Shown: piece after piece, positions 35,200-45,459 of the stretch | Numbering within the stretch: position 1 is the first letter of the stretch | Layout of the letters: the number at the start of each line of letters is the position of its first letter | NCBI GenBank assembly: GCA_048498995.1 | Contig: JBEHWX010000006.1 | Coordinates: 38,232 to 102,231 of the forward strand | Direction: 5' to 3' | Length of the DNA stretch: 64,000 nt | Source of the DNA: JBEHWX01 sp048498995 | GTDB taxonomy: Bacteria; Bacteroidota; Ignavibacteria; OLB7 | Made by a program: the position numbers and the translations under genes | The notes under the pieces: model-generated | What the model saw: the letters and a program-made list of their open reading frames with translations, nothing else | The model's database searches: none | Told to the model about the DNA's origin: nothing

Positions 35200-35931
35200 T
35201 TATGGTCCGATGATGATACCGATGTGATGTTCCGAGGCGATCGCGAGGCGATACCGCGAATGAGGACCCGGGCTTCCAAAGCCCCGATTGGCGCGCGTGA
35301 CCGAGATGATGCCCGGTCCCGGCGCGAGTGGAGCAAGCATGCTCGGTGTGATCGTGAAGGTGCCGGGATCGGAGGTCAGCGTGGTGTCGAACCCCTTCGA
35401 TCCGATCGCGGTCGAGGTGTCGATAATGGTGATCAGCACGCCGGCCGAGGAGCCGGCCCCCCACCGTAGAGCACAGCCCGCCGCTTTCGATACGGTTCCT
35501 CCGGAAGCCGGGCTGGTGATGATCGTCGTGGTTGCCGGAGAAGGGAGGCTATCGGAGAAGGCGGGAAATGCCGTCGACCCCGAGAGGTGGATGCGATAGA
35601 TAGTTCCGTTCATCGCAAATGGTGAAGAGTCGGCCGGATACGAGCGATGATACATCGTCGATCCGCCGATGTTGAGCATCGGGATGACCGAATCGTTGAT
35701 CGTCAGAACGCCCGCGAACACCGATGTGGCTGAATCGATGTGATAGAAATGTCCTTCGGCGATCGTATGCGGGGGATCGTTGTCCTGCCTCGTCTGATAG
35801 ATGCGCAGCTCGGACATCTTGTATGACGGGGTAGTCCCTCCGCCGAGGCTTGCCGGCTCCGTGTCGACCCGCGGCCGACGCGAGCAGCCCGCGATGAGGA
35901 TCATCAGGAGGATTGAAATATAGGTTTTCAT
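35200..35931 (-). CDS. Lipoprotein of unknown function
   Basis: A 243-residue lipoprotein. MKTYISILLMILIAGCSRR has a clean lipobox (LIAGC) with the acylated Cys at residue 16. The mature part is Ser/Thr/Gly-rich with beta-type segments: SELRIYQTRQDNDPP, SATSVFAGVLTIND, MNGTIYRIHLSGSTAFP, and a C-terminal block SPASGGTVSKAAGCALRW leading to GPGIISVTRANRG, which looks like an Ig-like sandwich. No family is recognised. It belongs with the next gene upstream on the same strand (47 bp gap) to a stretch of lower GC content. Confidence 0.7.
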   Translation of the reverse strand: MKTYISILLMILIAGCSRRPRVDTEPASLGGGTTPSYKMSELRIYQTRQDNDPPHTIAEGHFYHIDSATSVFAGVLTINDSVIPMLNIGGSTMYHRSYPADSSPFAMNGTIYRIHLSGSTAFPAFSDSLPSPATTTIITSPASGGTVSKAAGCALRWGAGSSAGVLITIIDTSTAIGSKGFDTTLTSDPGTFTITPSMLAPLAPGPGIISVTRANRGFGSPGPHSRYRLAIASEHHIGIIIGP

Positions 35932-35977
35932 GGTTGTCATCCGGATGCATTTCTGGCGCGGATCGAACAATTCTGAT

Positions 35978-36430
35978 TCAGGCGCTGCGGAGACATTCGA
36001 GATTCATGAGAATGTTCTGGACAGTTCCACACGGGAGACGAACGGGAAATAACTGATTCCAATACGTATTGGAATAGCAATCGTCGGTGCACTTGTAGAC
36101 GACCCATAACTCGAGATCCGTACAGGTCGGGACATCCGGTAGGGTGCAGAACTCCGTGCCGCCTGTAATTCCCTCCCTGATGGTATGCTTGACGACTTCA
36201 TGCGTGGCCGGATCGCGGAAAATCAGATGAAGCTGACCATGAGGGCAGGTGCAGGCACAATCGACCTGCGTCTGACTGATAAGGAGGCAGACCTGCCCAT
36301 CGTTGTCGGTGCACGGAGGTTCACAAGGGCCGGGCCCGGAAGAGCCGCCGCAATCGAATCCCATAAGCGATAACGCAATCAGGAACGCAACCATCCTGAA
36401 TGCCGGGCGAGAGAACGCGGGACGTTTCAT
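35978..36430 (-). CDS. Cysteine-rich secreted protein
   Basis: A 150-residue exported protein. An Arg-rich start precedes the hydrophobic segment MVAFLIALSLMGFDCGG, a signal peptide; the Cys near residue 27 is not in a strict lipobox. The mature part has over a dozen cysteines, many in pairs (GPCEPPCTDNDGQVC, DCACTCPHG, YKCTDDCYSN), implying several disulfides in an extracellular protein. No family is recognised. It is the first gene of a two-gene low-GC unit with the lipoprotein at 35200-35931, which suggests joint recent acquisition (inference). Confidence 0.68.
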   Translation of the reverse strand: MKRPAFSRPAFRMVAFLIALSLMGFDCGGSSGPGPCEPPCTDNDGQVCLLISQTQVDCACTCPHGQLHLIFRDPATHEVVKHTIREGITGGTEFCTLPDVPTCTDLELWVVYKCTDDCYSNTYWNQLFPVRLPCGTVQNILMNLECLRSA

Positions 36431-36727
36431 GGATATGGTGGATCATGGTGGAAATGGCGCGCCATCGGTTGATGTTGTTTTGTATAACCGCGGCGAGTAT
36501 ACGAGTGTTGCATCACACTGTCAAGAGCATGGGACAGGCTTGTCGGATGTGACGAAATCCGGCCCCGGCCTCAACCCTATCCCGACCCGATTTGCTCTTG
36601 GCGCCGTTGCATCCGTATGTTCCCCCTGCCGCCGCCGCCCCGTCACGGATGATGTGGCCATGCTCCTTCGGATAATCGCGCTCGCGTGCACTCGGTCCCG
36701 CTCGCGCCGCGCATATCGGAGACCGCC

Positions 36728-38728
36728 ATGCTCGATCGGGGAATGCGATACTACCCGGCGCTCAAGGCCGCCGTGCCGTTCGCGGCTGGCATCCTGCTCG
36801 CCGATATCTTCGACCTCACTACCGCCTCACTGCTCCCGCCCCTTGCCGCCGCGGCCCTGCTTCTTGCCATCACGATCCGGCGAGATTTGCACCTCCGGTG
36901 GCTCGCGATCCTCATCCTGCTTGCCGCGGCCGGCGCGCTCATCCATGCGACGCGCGTCGACCGGACCGTCGAGCGGCTCGCCGGCGCCAGGATCGGCGAT
37001 GCCGATCTGGTCGGCCGCGTCGTGGCCGAGCCGGTCGCGCGGCGCGGACTCTGCCGCCTCGTGGTCGATGTCGACTCGATCGTGCATCGCCGCTTCGTGA
37101 TCCGTCCCTCGTGGCGCGTTCAGGTGTCGCTCGGCGACTCGACGATCGCCGGCCGACTCCGGCTCGGTCCGGGAGACCGGATCGTGGTGCGCGGGACGCT
37201 CGTGCTCCCCGGCCCGCCGCGTAACCCGGGGGAGCCGGACCAGCGGACCATCCTTCGCGCCCGCGGGCTCGCGGGATGGTTCCAGGCCTTCGGGCGCGCG
37301 CCGGTCCTGCTGATCGGCCGTGAAGGAGCATCCGGGCTCGCCGTGGTCGAGGCGATGCGTCGCGTGGCGCGAAGGTTCGCCGACCGGCATGTCCGGGGCG
37401 AGGAGGGGGATATCGTCAGGGCGCTGCTGTTCGGCGAGCGGGAGCGGATCGACGATGAGACGATCGATCTGTTCAGACGCACCGGCACCATCCATATCCT
37501 CTCGGTCAGTGGCTTGCACGTCGGCGTGATCGCGCTCGGGCTCTTCGTCTTCGTCTCCTGGATTCCGGACCGACGCGTGCAGCTGCTGGTCTTCACCGCC
37601 ACGATCGCGCTCTACACGGTGGTGGCCGGCGGCGGCGCGTCGATCCTGCGGGCATCGATGATGGCGGTGGCGGCGATGACGGCGCGCACGGCGAGCAGGA
37701 TCGACAGGCCGCTGAACACGCTCGGCCTGGCCGCGCTCCTGATCCTCGCGTTCCAGCCGGACGAGCTCTTCAACGCCGGGTTCCAGCTCTCGTTCGCCTC
37801 GTTGGGGGGCATCCTGCTGCTCTACGGAAGGCTGCGTGTCCTGGGAGGGCGTCTGATGCCTCGGCGCCTGCGCGGCCACGCAGTCACCGCCGCCGGCGCC
37901 GTGCCGCGCATGCTGTTGCTTTCGTTCTGCGCCCAGGCGTTCACCGCGCCGCTGCTCGCCCATCACTTCGGCTACATCGCGCTCTCCGGCGCGCTCGCCA
38001 ATCTGGTGGCCGTGCCGCTCACGTCGATCGCCCTCGGTGCCTCGGCCGCCGGCGCCGCGGTGATGCCCTTCTCGGATGCGATGGCCTCGTGGCTCGGCGG
38101 CGCGGCATATCTGGCGCTGCGGGGAGCGGAGTGGAGCGTGCGCTGCTGCGCCGGGCTTCCCGCCTCGGGACTTACGCTCCGTCCGCCGTCGGCGCCGGCC
38201 GCCGCGCTCATGAGCGCCGCGCTGCTGTACGTGGCGCTGGCGCCCGGCGCGTGGCGGGGCCTGGCTCGCTCCGTGGCGTGCGTGTCGGCGACGGTGGCGA
38301 TATTGCTGGTCGATCGACTCCTCGATCCTCTCGCCGGCTTCGATGCCCGGTCACTGGCGCTGCTGTCCTGCCGCGGCTCCACGGTGGTCGCCACGCTCGA
38401 CGACGCCGGGCACCTGCGGGCTCGCGCGCTCCGCTACAAGCCCGAGGATAGCGCCGCGACCGCGTTCGCCCTGGAAGGACTGCGTCGACGTCTCGGCATT
38501 GCCGAGGCGGTGATGAACGCGAGCGGTGGGGCGGGGGAGTATCTCGCGATCGGCGGGGAGGTGCTGCATCGCCGGCTGCCGCTGGTGGTGAGCGCGGTCG
38601 CCGGGGAGGGGCCGGCCATGGTCCGCGCCGGTGCCGCGCGCATGCTGCGGGTTCCGCTCGGCGGCGAGATCGAGGAGGGAGCCGTTCTACACTTCAATCG
38701 AGACTGGGAGAGCATTCGATGGCATTGA
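36728..38728 (+). CDS. comEC: ComEC/Rec2 DNA-uptake channel, no metallo-beta-lactamase domain
   Basis: A 666-residue inner-membrane protein that carries single-stranded DNA into the cell in natural transformation. The N-terminal region (about 1-210) has three helices then the soluble DUF4131/OB-like part (GPGDRIVVRGTLVLPGPPRNPGEPD). The competence domain follows from about 225, with FRRTGTIHILSVSGLHVGVIALGLFV and GGGASILRASMMAV, then many helices. After the last helix (VACVSATVAILLVDRLL) about 125 residues remain that lack the HxHxDH metallo-beta-lactamase motif of many ComEC proteins. The ATG at 36728 was preferred to an earlier in-frame ATG at 36686. It overlaps the next gene by 10 bases. 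Confidence 0.9.
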   Translation: MLDRGMRYYPALKAAVPFAAGILLADIFDLTTASLLPPLAAAALLLAITIRRDLHLRWLAILILLAAAGALIHATRVDRTVERLAGARIGDADLVGRVVAEPVARRGLCRLVVDVDSIVHRRFVIRPSWRVQVSLGDSTIAGRLRLGPGDRIVVRGTLVLPGPPRNPGEPDQRTILRARGLAGWFQAFGRAPVLLIGREGASGLAVVEAMRRVARRFADRHVRGEEGDIVRALLFGERERIDDETIDLFRRTGTIHILSVSGLHVGVIALGLFVFVSWIPDRRVQLLVFTATIALYTVVAGGGASILRASMMAVAAMTARTASRIDRPLNTLGLAALLILAFQPDELFNAGFQLSFASLGGILLLYGRLRVLGGRLMPRRLRGHAVTAAGAVPRMLLLSFCAQAFTAPLLAHHFGYIALSGALANLVAVPLTSIALGASAAGAAVMPFSDAMASWLGGAAYLALRGAEWSVRCCAGLPASGLTLRPPSAPAAALMSAALLYVALAPGAWRGLARSVACVSATVAILLVDRLLDPLAGFDARSLALLSCRGSTVVATLDDAGHLRARALRYKPEDSAATAFALEGLRRRLGIAEAVMNASGGAGEYLAIGGEVLHRRLPLVVSAVAGEGPAMVRAGAARMLRVPLGGEIEEGAVLHFNRDWESIRWH

Positions 38729-39453
38729 TCTACGAGCCGAAGATATTTCGGGAGCATCCCGAGATCAGGAGCGGCCTGACGCTGCGAGGAGACGGAGATG
38801 ATCGCTACGGCCACAATTATTCGCTCGGCGTGGGAGATGATGCCGACCGCGTGCTGCGGAACCGGGCGCGGCTGGCAACCCGGCTCGGGTTCGCGCCCGG
38901 CCGGCTGGCCTCGCAGCACCAGGTGCATGGTGATGTGATCCGGGTGGTGTCGGATGGCTACGAGCCGGACAAGAGCGACGCGCTGATCACCTCCGAGCCG
39001 GGATGGCTGCTGGCGATCAGCGTGGCCGACTGCGCGCCGGTGCTGATCTACGATCCGATACGGAGCGTGGTGGCCGGCGTCCACTCCGGGTGGCGCGGAA
39101 CCGCGCTGAACCTCACCGGTCTGACCATCAACCGCCTTCGACTCGATCATGGGAGCGACCCCGCGGACCTGCGCGTCTACCTCGGCGCGGCGGCCGGACA
39201 ATGCTGTTACGAGGTCGGCGCCGACGTGGCCGATCGCTTTCCGGAGCGTCACGGCAGGGAGCTCGGCGGAGGAAAATATCTCTTCGACAACAAGGGCGTG
39301 GTGCTGCAGCAGCTGCTCGACGCGGGCGTTGCGCCATCGAACATCGAGCTCGATCCACGCTGTACCATCTGCGATTCGACGCTCCACAGCTACCGTCGCG
39401 ACGGGGCTCGCAGCGGAAGGATGTTCGCGGTGATCGGAATCATCGGGTCCTGA
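38719..39453 (+). CDS. pgeF: Purine nucleoside phosphorylase / YfiH-family copper oxidase
   Basis: A 244-residue protein of the PgeF/YfiH (formerly DUF152, laccase domain) family. Metal and active-site residues are all present: SQHQVHGDVIRVV, ISVADCAPVLIYD, VVAGVHSGWRGTALN, AAAGQCCYEVG and CTICDSTLHSYRRDGARSGRMF. Family members phosphorolyse purine nucleosides or deaminate adenosine, and the E. coli relative is linked to cell-wall quality control. The ATG overlaps the comEC stop by ten bases, so translation is coupled. Confidence 0.93.
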   Translation: MALIYEPKIFREHPEIRSGLTLRGDGDDRYGHNYSLGVGDDADRVLRNRARLATRLGFAPGRLASQHQVHGDVIRVVSDGYEPDKSDALITSEPGWLLAISVADCAPVLIYDPIRSVVAGVHSGWRGTALNLTGLTINRLRLDHGSDPADLRVYLGAAAGQCCYEVGADVADRFPERHGRELGGGKYLFDNKGVVLQQLLDAGVAPSNIELDPRCTICDSTLHSYRRDGARSGRMFAVIGIIGS

Positions 39454-39581
39454 GGGGAGCAATGACCCGCCAGAGCGCATGAAATCTATACTTCCGGGGT
39501 GTGGTACGCTTGCATAATCCGAACATGCGAACTACTTTCGCGCCGTCCATTTCAACCCGGATACATCTTAGGAGATTTCAC

Positions 39582-39977
39582 GTGAACAAATCGGAACTCG
39601 TCGAAGCGGTTGCCAACAGCGCCAACCTTAGCCGTAGCCAGGCCGAGACCGCTCTCAACGGCATGCTCAGGGCGATCGAAGGTGAGCTGAAGAAGGGCAA
39701 CAGCGTCCAGCTCGTCGGCTTCGGCACGTTTGGTGTCACCAAGCGGAACGCGCGTAAGGGGAAGAACCCGCGCACTGGTGAGGCGATCAAGATCGCCGCG
39801 CGCAAGGTGCCGAAGTTCACTCCGGGCAAGGGACTGAAGGACCTCGTCAACGGCGTGAAGAAGGAGGCTCCGGCCAAGGCCGCCGCCAAGGGTGGCGCCA
39901 AGACCGCCGCCAAGGGTGCCGCCAAGGCCCCGGCCAAGGGCGGTGCCAAGACCGCTGCCAAGGGCGGCCGCAAGTAA
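39582..39977 (+). CDS. hup: HU-family DNA-binding protein with Lys/Ala/Gly-rich tail
   Basis: A 131-residue nucleoid protein. The start is a GTG at 39582 with TAGGAGA upstream. Residues 1-90 are a full HU/IHF fold: NKSELVEAVANSANLSRSQ, then GNSVQLVGFGTFGVTKRNARKGKNPRTGEAI and AARKVPKFTPGKGLKDLVN, with the DNA-inserting Pro in the arm (KNPRTG). The last 40 residues repeat AKGGAKTAAKG-like units, similar to histone H1 tails and extended HU proteins in some high-GC bacteria. The tail should raise non-specific DNA binding. A strong hairpin follows at 40007. Confidence 0.95.
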   Translation: MNKSELVEAVANSANLSRSQAETALNGMLRAIEGELKKGNSVQLVGFGTFGVTKRNARKGKNPRTGEAIKIAARKVPKFTPGKGLKDLVNGVKKEAPAKAAAKGGAKTAAKGAAKAPAKGGAKTAAKGGRK

Positions 39978-40006
39978 GCAGCAATCCCCTGGACGTCCAC
40001 GATAGT

Positions 40007-40041
40007 CACGGGCCGGCGAGATACTCTCGTCGGCCCGTGTT
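40007..40041 (+). terminator. Terminator hairpin after HU gene
   Basis: A 15-bp stem with one G-T wobble (40007-40021 with 40025-40039) and a 3-base loop, followed by a weakly T-rich TTCGTTC. It lies 30 bp after the HU stop, so it probably ends that transcript. Confidence 0.7.
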
Positions 40042-40244
40042 CGTTCATCCCCGCTTCATCATCCTCGCCTCGATCCCGCAACATTCCTAACGGGAGCTCC
40101 ACTGCGACGTGTGGGCCGATGCCCCGCGCGGGGATCGCCATCATCATATGACACGTCGCGAGGCTCCACGACGACGCGCGGCGCTCCCTGGCCGCGTGGC
40201 CGATCGCGCTCCGTCGGTCATGCTCATGACGATACCGCGGCGAT

Positions 40245-40919
40245 CTACCAGAACGTTCCGGTCGCCGCGAGCGAGAGCTCGTACCACGGACGGTCGAGCG
40301 TGACGTCGTAGCCGACGCGGCCGCGGATGCCGTAGTTGTGCATCGGAAAGAGGGTGACGTAGCGAAGTCCCATCGGGTTGATGATCCCGATCCATCCTTC
40401 GAGGTAGGGCTGATAGGAGGTGAAGTCGGTGGCCAGCCCGCCGCCGCCGGCAACGCCGAACCAGAAGAAGTCGCGACGGTGGATCGACGCGATCGGCTTG
40501 TCGACGAGCAGACCGAGCGCCACGCGGTTGCGCGGAGAGCGGGCGAAATAATATCCGTACTCGAGCTGTACGCGGAAGTCGGGGAAGAAGACGAACTGCG
40601 ACGTATCTCCTCCGAAGCCATATCCCGTGGAGAAGGCCAGCGCCGCGCGCGGCACCCCATCCTCCACCAGAATATTGACGCTCGGCGGAATCACGGTGGT
40701 CACGCCCACGGCGATGCTCACCGGAATCGCGAGCGCCGTGAAGGCCGAGAGCGCCAGGCGCTCCGCCTTCGTCACGGCCGCCACGCGCGGCTTGGTTACC
40801 TGCAGCGTGTCGTACCAATGACGCGGCTTCGCCGCGGAGGTATCTCCCTGCGCGGCCAGAGGCGCGATCAGCAGCGGAAGCACCAGGAGAGATGCGGCAA
40901 GCACGCGCGAAAGCTTCAT
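40245..40919 (-). CDS. Secreted outer-membrane-like protein
   Basis: A 224-residue exported protein. MKLSRVLAASLLVLPLLIAPLAAQ is a signal peptide with cleavage after residue 24. A helical segment follows (KAERLALSAFTALAIPVSIAVGVTTVI), then alternating strands rich in aromatic residues (FVFFPDFRVQLEYGYYFARS, RRDFFWFGVAGGGG, YLEGWIGIINPMGLRYVTLF) and a final strand ending in aromatic Trp (ATGTFW). A C-terminal aromatic residue and this amphipathic pattern fit a small outer-membrane beta-barrel. Function unknown. The start at 40919 is set by the signal peptide. Confidence 0.7.
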   Translation of the reverse strand: MKLSRVLAASLLVLPLLIAPLAAQGDTSAAKPRHWYDTLQVTKPRVAAVTKAERLALSAFTALAIPVSIAVGVTTVIPPSVNILVEDGVPRAALAFSTGYGFGGDTSQFVFFPDFRVQLEYGYYFARSPRNRVALGLLVDKPIASIHRRDFFWFGVAGGGGLATDFTSYQPYLEGWIGIINPMGLRYVTLFPMHNYGIRGRVGYDVTLDRPWYELSLAATGTFW

Positions 40920-41174
40920 CGCTCGCGCGGCGCTGCCTGTAGTGTCTTGCGATGTGAAGGGGGGAGCCATGAGGGGAATTCCGGGCGAAGAGGCGATGGA
41001 GAGGGTCGCGGCGACCGTCGTGCCGCGTGAGCGTGTCGTTGGCGGAGATGAGGCCGGTCTTCGTGATGGCCGCGCGACTCGACGACGGCTCATCTCGAAG
41101 CGGACGGCCTGCTGATCGGGACGCGTCCGGACCCGAGCCGAGGCCGGGTCCGGACGCGCAACCGATCGGTCGCG

Positions 41175-43166
<1,992 letters not shown>

Positions 43167-43668
43167 GTTGACTCGCGGGTATGTTCTGACGGATTGCGAC
43201 CAGGCTTCGGGAGCGGCGGGAAGTTAGTGAAGATCGATGCGGGACCAAACGTGATGTCGTCGCGCGCCGGCGCCCGTCTCTTCCGCGCACTTGCCATCGG
43301 TGCCGGATATACAGTACGATTGCGCCGCGACCCGTTGAGGTCGCATCGCGGCTCGCCATCCCGCCGTCTCGCGTCATATGTTCCCGCCGTCCTCGTTCGC
43401 GCGTGATCACGCACCGTGGCTCGTGAGACTTGCCTGCCTCCCATTGACGCCGCGACGCCACATGTGCATTTCCGTTCCGCCTGAAGCCGATATGGCATCG
43501 TCAGAGTGTACGGCTCCTCCGTGCCCCCCTCGTTGCCAGGGCGGCACGAACCCGCGGTTGTCATCGTGACATGCGCTACTGTAAACGACGAGAGGCCGAC
43601 GCGTCACGATCCCTGGGGAATCGCGGCACGTCGGCCTCCGAAATGTACCCGCGGCGCGGGCGCGGCGA
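43167..43668. other. Gene-free stretch upstream of acs
   Basis: About 500 bases between the acs start and the end of the next gene, both on the minus strand. Apart from the hairpin at 43592-43638 I see no gene, repeat or recognisable regulatory RNA. The reading frames present are short, Arg/Pro-rich and not protein-like. The acs promoter must lie here. Confidence 0.45.
43592..43638 (-). terminator. Candidate hairpin terminator after the TolB-like gene
   Basis: A perfect 10-bp stem (43592-43601 with 43629-43638, GAGGCCGACG and its complement), with a further imperfect inner stem. It lies about 30 bp past the stop of the minus-strand gene at 43669 and is followed on that strand by TCGTCGTTT. 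Confidence 0.55.
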
Positions 43669-44181
43669 TTACTTCATCGCCGGCAGGATGCGCTGCGCCA
43701 GCGTCTCGACGGTCTTGAGCGCCTCGGTGTAGGCGGGGCGGATCTTCTCGGCGTAATACTGGTTGTTCGGCATCGCGGTCTTCACGTCCACCACCTTCGC
43801 CTCCAGGTTCGCCTTGTCGTACTTGACGAAATAGGTTCCCCAGACCAGGCGGACGGCGCCGAGCGCCTTGGCCAGCCCCCAGACGTCGGTCTCGTAGCTC
43901 GGGCTCTTGACGTCGACGTTCTGCGCCAGCATCTGATCGCGCACGTCGTCCATGGTCACCAGGGAGTAGACGGTGCCGGAGCCGGGCTGCGCCTTGAGGT
44001 AGGAGTAGAGGGAGTCGGCGTAGGCCCAGCTGAGGCTGTCGTACTTGACCTCGCCGCTCAGGTTCTTGAAGGGGAAGATCGCGATCGTCACCGGGCCGGA
44101 GGCCGGGGCGGTCTGTGCGTGGCCGACGGCGCCGCCGACCAGGAGGAGGATGATTGCGAGTAGTCCAGCAAACTTGGTCAT
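43669..44181 (-). CDS. Exported TolB/CsgG-type N-domain-like protein
   Basis: A 170-residue exported protein. MTKFAGLLAIILLLVGGAVGHAQ is a signal peptide. The mature part begins PVTIAIFPFKNLSGEVKYDSLSWAYADSLYSYLKA, which resembles the N-terminal alpha/beta domain of TolB or CsgG-like lipoproteins (a buried strand, N-L-S-G, then a helix). LVTMDDVRDQMLAQNVD and ETDVWGLAKALGAVRLVWGTYFV continue the fold (the typical AKxLGA-xxVVxG pattern), then KVVDVKTAM. No Cys, so it is soluble in the periplasm. Likely a structural or accessory envelope protein; the exact role is unknown. Confidence 0.72.
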   Translation of the reverse strand: MTKFAGLLAIILLLVGGAVGHAQTAPASGPVTIAIFPFKNLSGEVKYDSLSWAYADSLYSYLKAQPGSGTVYSLVTMDDVRDQMLAQNVDVKSPSYETDVWGLAKALGAVRLVWGTYFVKYDKANLEAKVVDVKTAMPNNQYYAEKIRPAYTEALKTVETLAQRILPAMK

Positions 44182-44308
44182 CTCAATGAACCTCGATTCG
44201 GATGGGTATCGGGATATGGACACGATCGTTCGAACCGCAAGGAACGGGTTCGTTTAACCGCGCGTCAAGGAAGTTCCGTTTCCCTCGGCGCGGCCGGTGT
44301 CGTGGGGC

Positions 44309-45334
44309 TCAGCGCTCGATCGGGGCGCGATCGAGCGCCAGGGAGATGATCCGCGCGCAGAGCGTGGGAAAGTCCATGCCGGCCGCCGCGGCCGCCTTCG
44401 GCACCAGGCTGGTCGGCGTCATGCCGGGGAGCGTGTTGACCTCCAGACAGGAGGGGACGTTGTCGGCGTCGAGGCGGAAATCGACGCGGCTGTAGCCGGA
44501 GCAGCCGAGCGCCTCGTGGGAGCGGAGGCCGAGCTCGCGGATCTCCTCCTCGATCGCCCGCGGAAGCTCCGCCGGACAATGGTAGCTCGTCATCCCCGCC
44601 GTGTATTTGCTCTTGTAGTCGTAGAAGCCGCTCTTCGGCCTGATCTCGACGATCGGCAGGCTCTCCTCTCCAAGGATCGCCACGGTCAGCTCGCGTCCCT
44701 CGATATACTCCTCGAACAGGACCAGCTCGGAATAGCGTCCGGCCAGCTCGAAGGCGGCCATCAGCTCGCCGGCTTCCTGCACGATCGTCAGGCCGACGGT
44801 CGATCCGCCGTTGTTCGGCTTGACCACGACCGGATAATCGGTGTGATACTCCACCTGCGCGGCAAGCTCCGCGGCGGACATCTCGCCGCGACGGGCCTGA
44901 AACCAGCGTGGCGTCGGGATCTCGTAGTGCTCCATCACCCGCTTGGCCATTCCCTTGTCCATCGCCAGCGCCGAGGCGAGCACGCCGGAGCCGGTGTAGG
45001 GGATGCCGGCCAGCTCGAGCAGTCCCTGCACGGTGCCGTCCTCGCCGGGGGCGCCGTGCAGCGCCATGAAGGCGATGTCGATATCCGACGGAATCGTCTG
45101 AATCGCCGTGATGATCGCCCGGTTCGAGAGCGCGGCCAGCTCCTCGGGGCTCGGCGCGGTCTGCGTCGGGAGCACCAGATCGCTCAGCTCCACCCGCGCC
45201 CGCTCACCGAGCGCGATATCGAATACCATCACGTCATGTCCGGCGGCGCTGAGCGCCTCGGCCACACCCTTTCCACTTGCCATCGACACGTACCGCTCCG
45301 GCGACGTGCCCCCCAGGAGTACCGCAATATTCAT
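44309..45334 (-). CDS. ddl: D-alanine--D-alanine ligase
   Basis: A 341-residue ATP-grasp enzyme that makes the D-Ala-D-Ala dipeptide for peptidoglycan. N-terminal MNIAVLLGGTSPERYVSMASG and FMALHGAPGEDGTVQGLLELAGIPYTGSGVLASALAMDKGMAKR are diagnostic. The ATP-grasp core has YPVVVKPNNGGSTVGLTIV and VLFEEYIEGRELTVAILG, and the C-terminal CSGYSRVDFRLD and CLEVNTLPGMTPTSLVPKAA carry the Mg-binding residues (E, N). Cytoplasmic and essential in most bacteria. It is upstream of the exported TolB-like gene on the same strand. Confidence 0.95.
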   Translation of the reverse strand: MNIAVLLGGTSPERYVSMASGKGVAEALSAAGHDVMVFDIALGERARVELSDLVLPTQTAPSPEELAALSNRAIITAIQTIPSDIDIAFMALHGAPGEDGTVQGLLELAGIPYTGSGVLASALAMDKGMAKRVMEHYEIPTPRWFQARRGEMSAAELAAQVEYHTDYPVVVKPNNGGSTVGLTIVQEAGELMAAFELAGRYSELVLFEEYIEGRELTVAILGEESLPIVEIRPKSGFYDYKSKYTAGMTSYHCPAELPRAIEEEIRELGLRSHEALGCSGYSRVDFRLDADNVPSCLEVNTLPGMTPTSLVPKAAAAAGMDFPTLCARIISLALDRAPIER

Positions 45335-45459
45335 TCGTCGAGTTCCAGCTCCGAGATTGTTCGTCTGATGCGGCGGGCTTCCTCCGCCGATCCCCGAAGG
45401 TACGAAATGGGGGGGAGTTGATCAGGCGTGGCGATTCTCCGGCTCGGGAACAACGGCGA

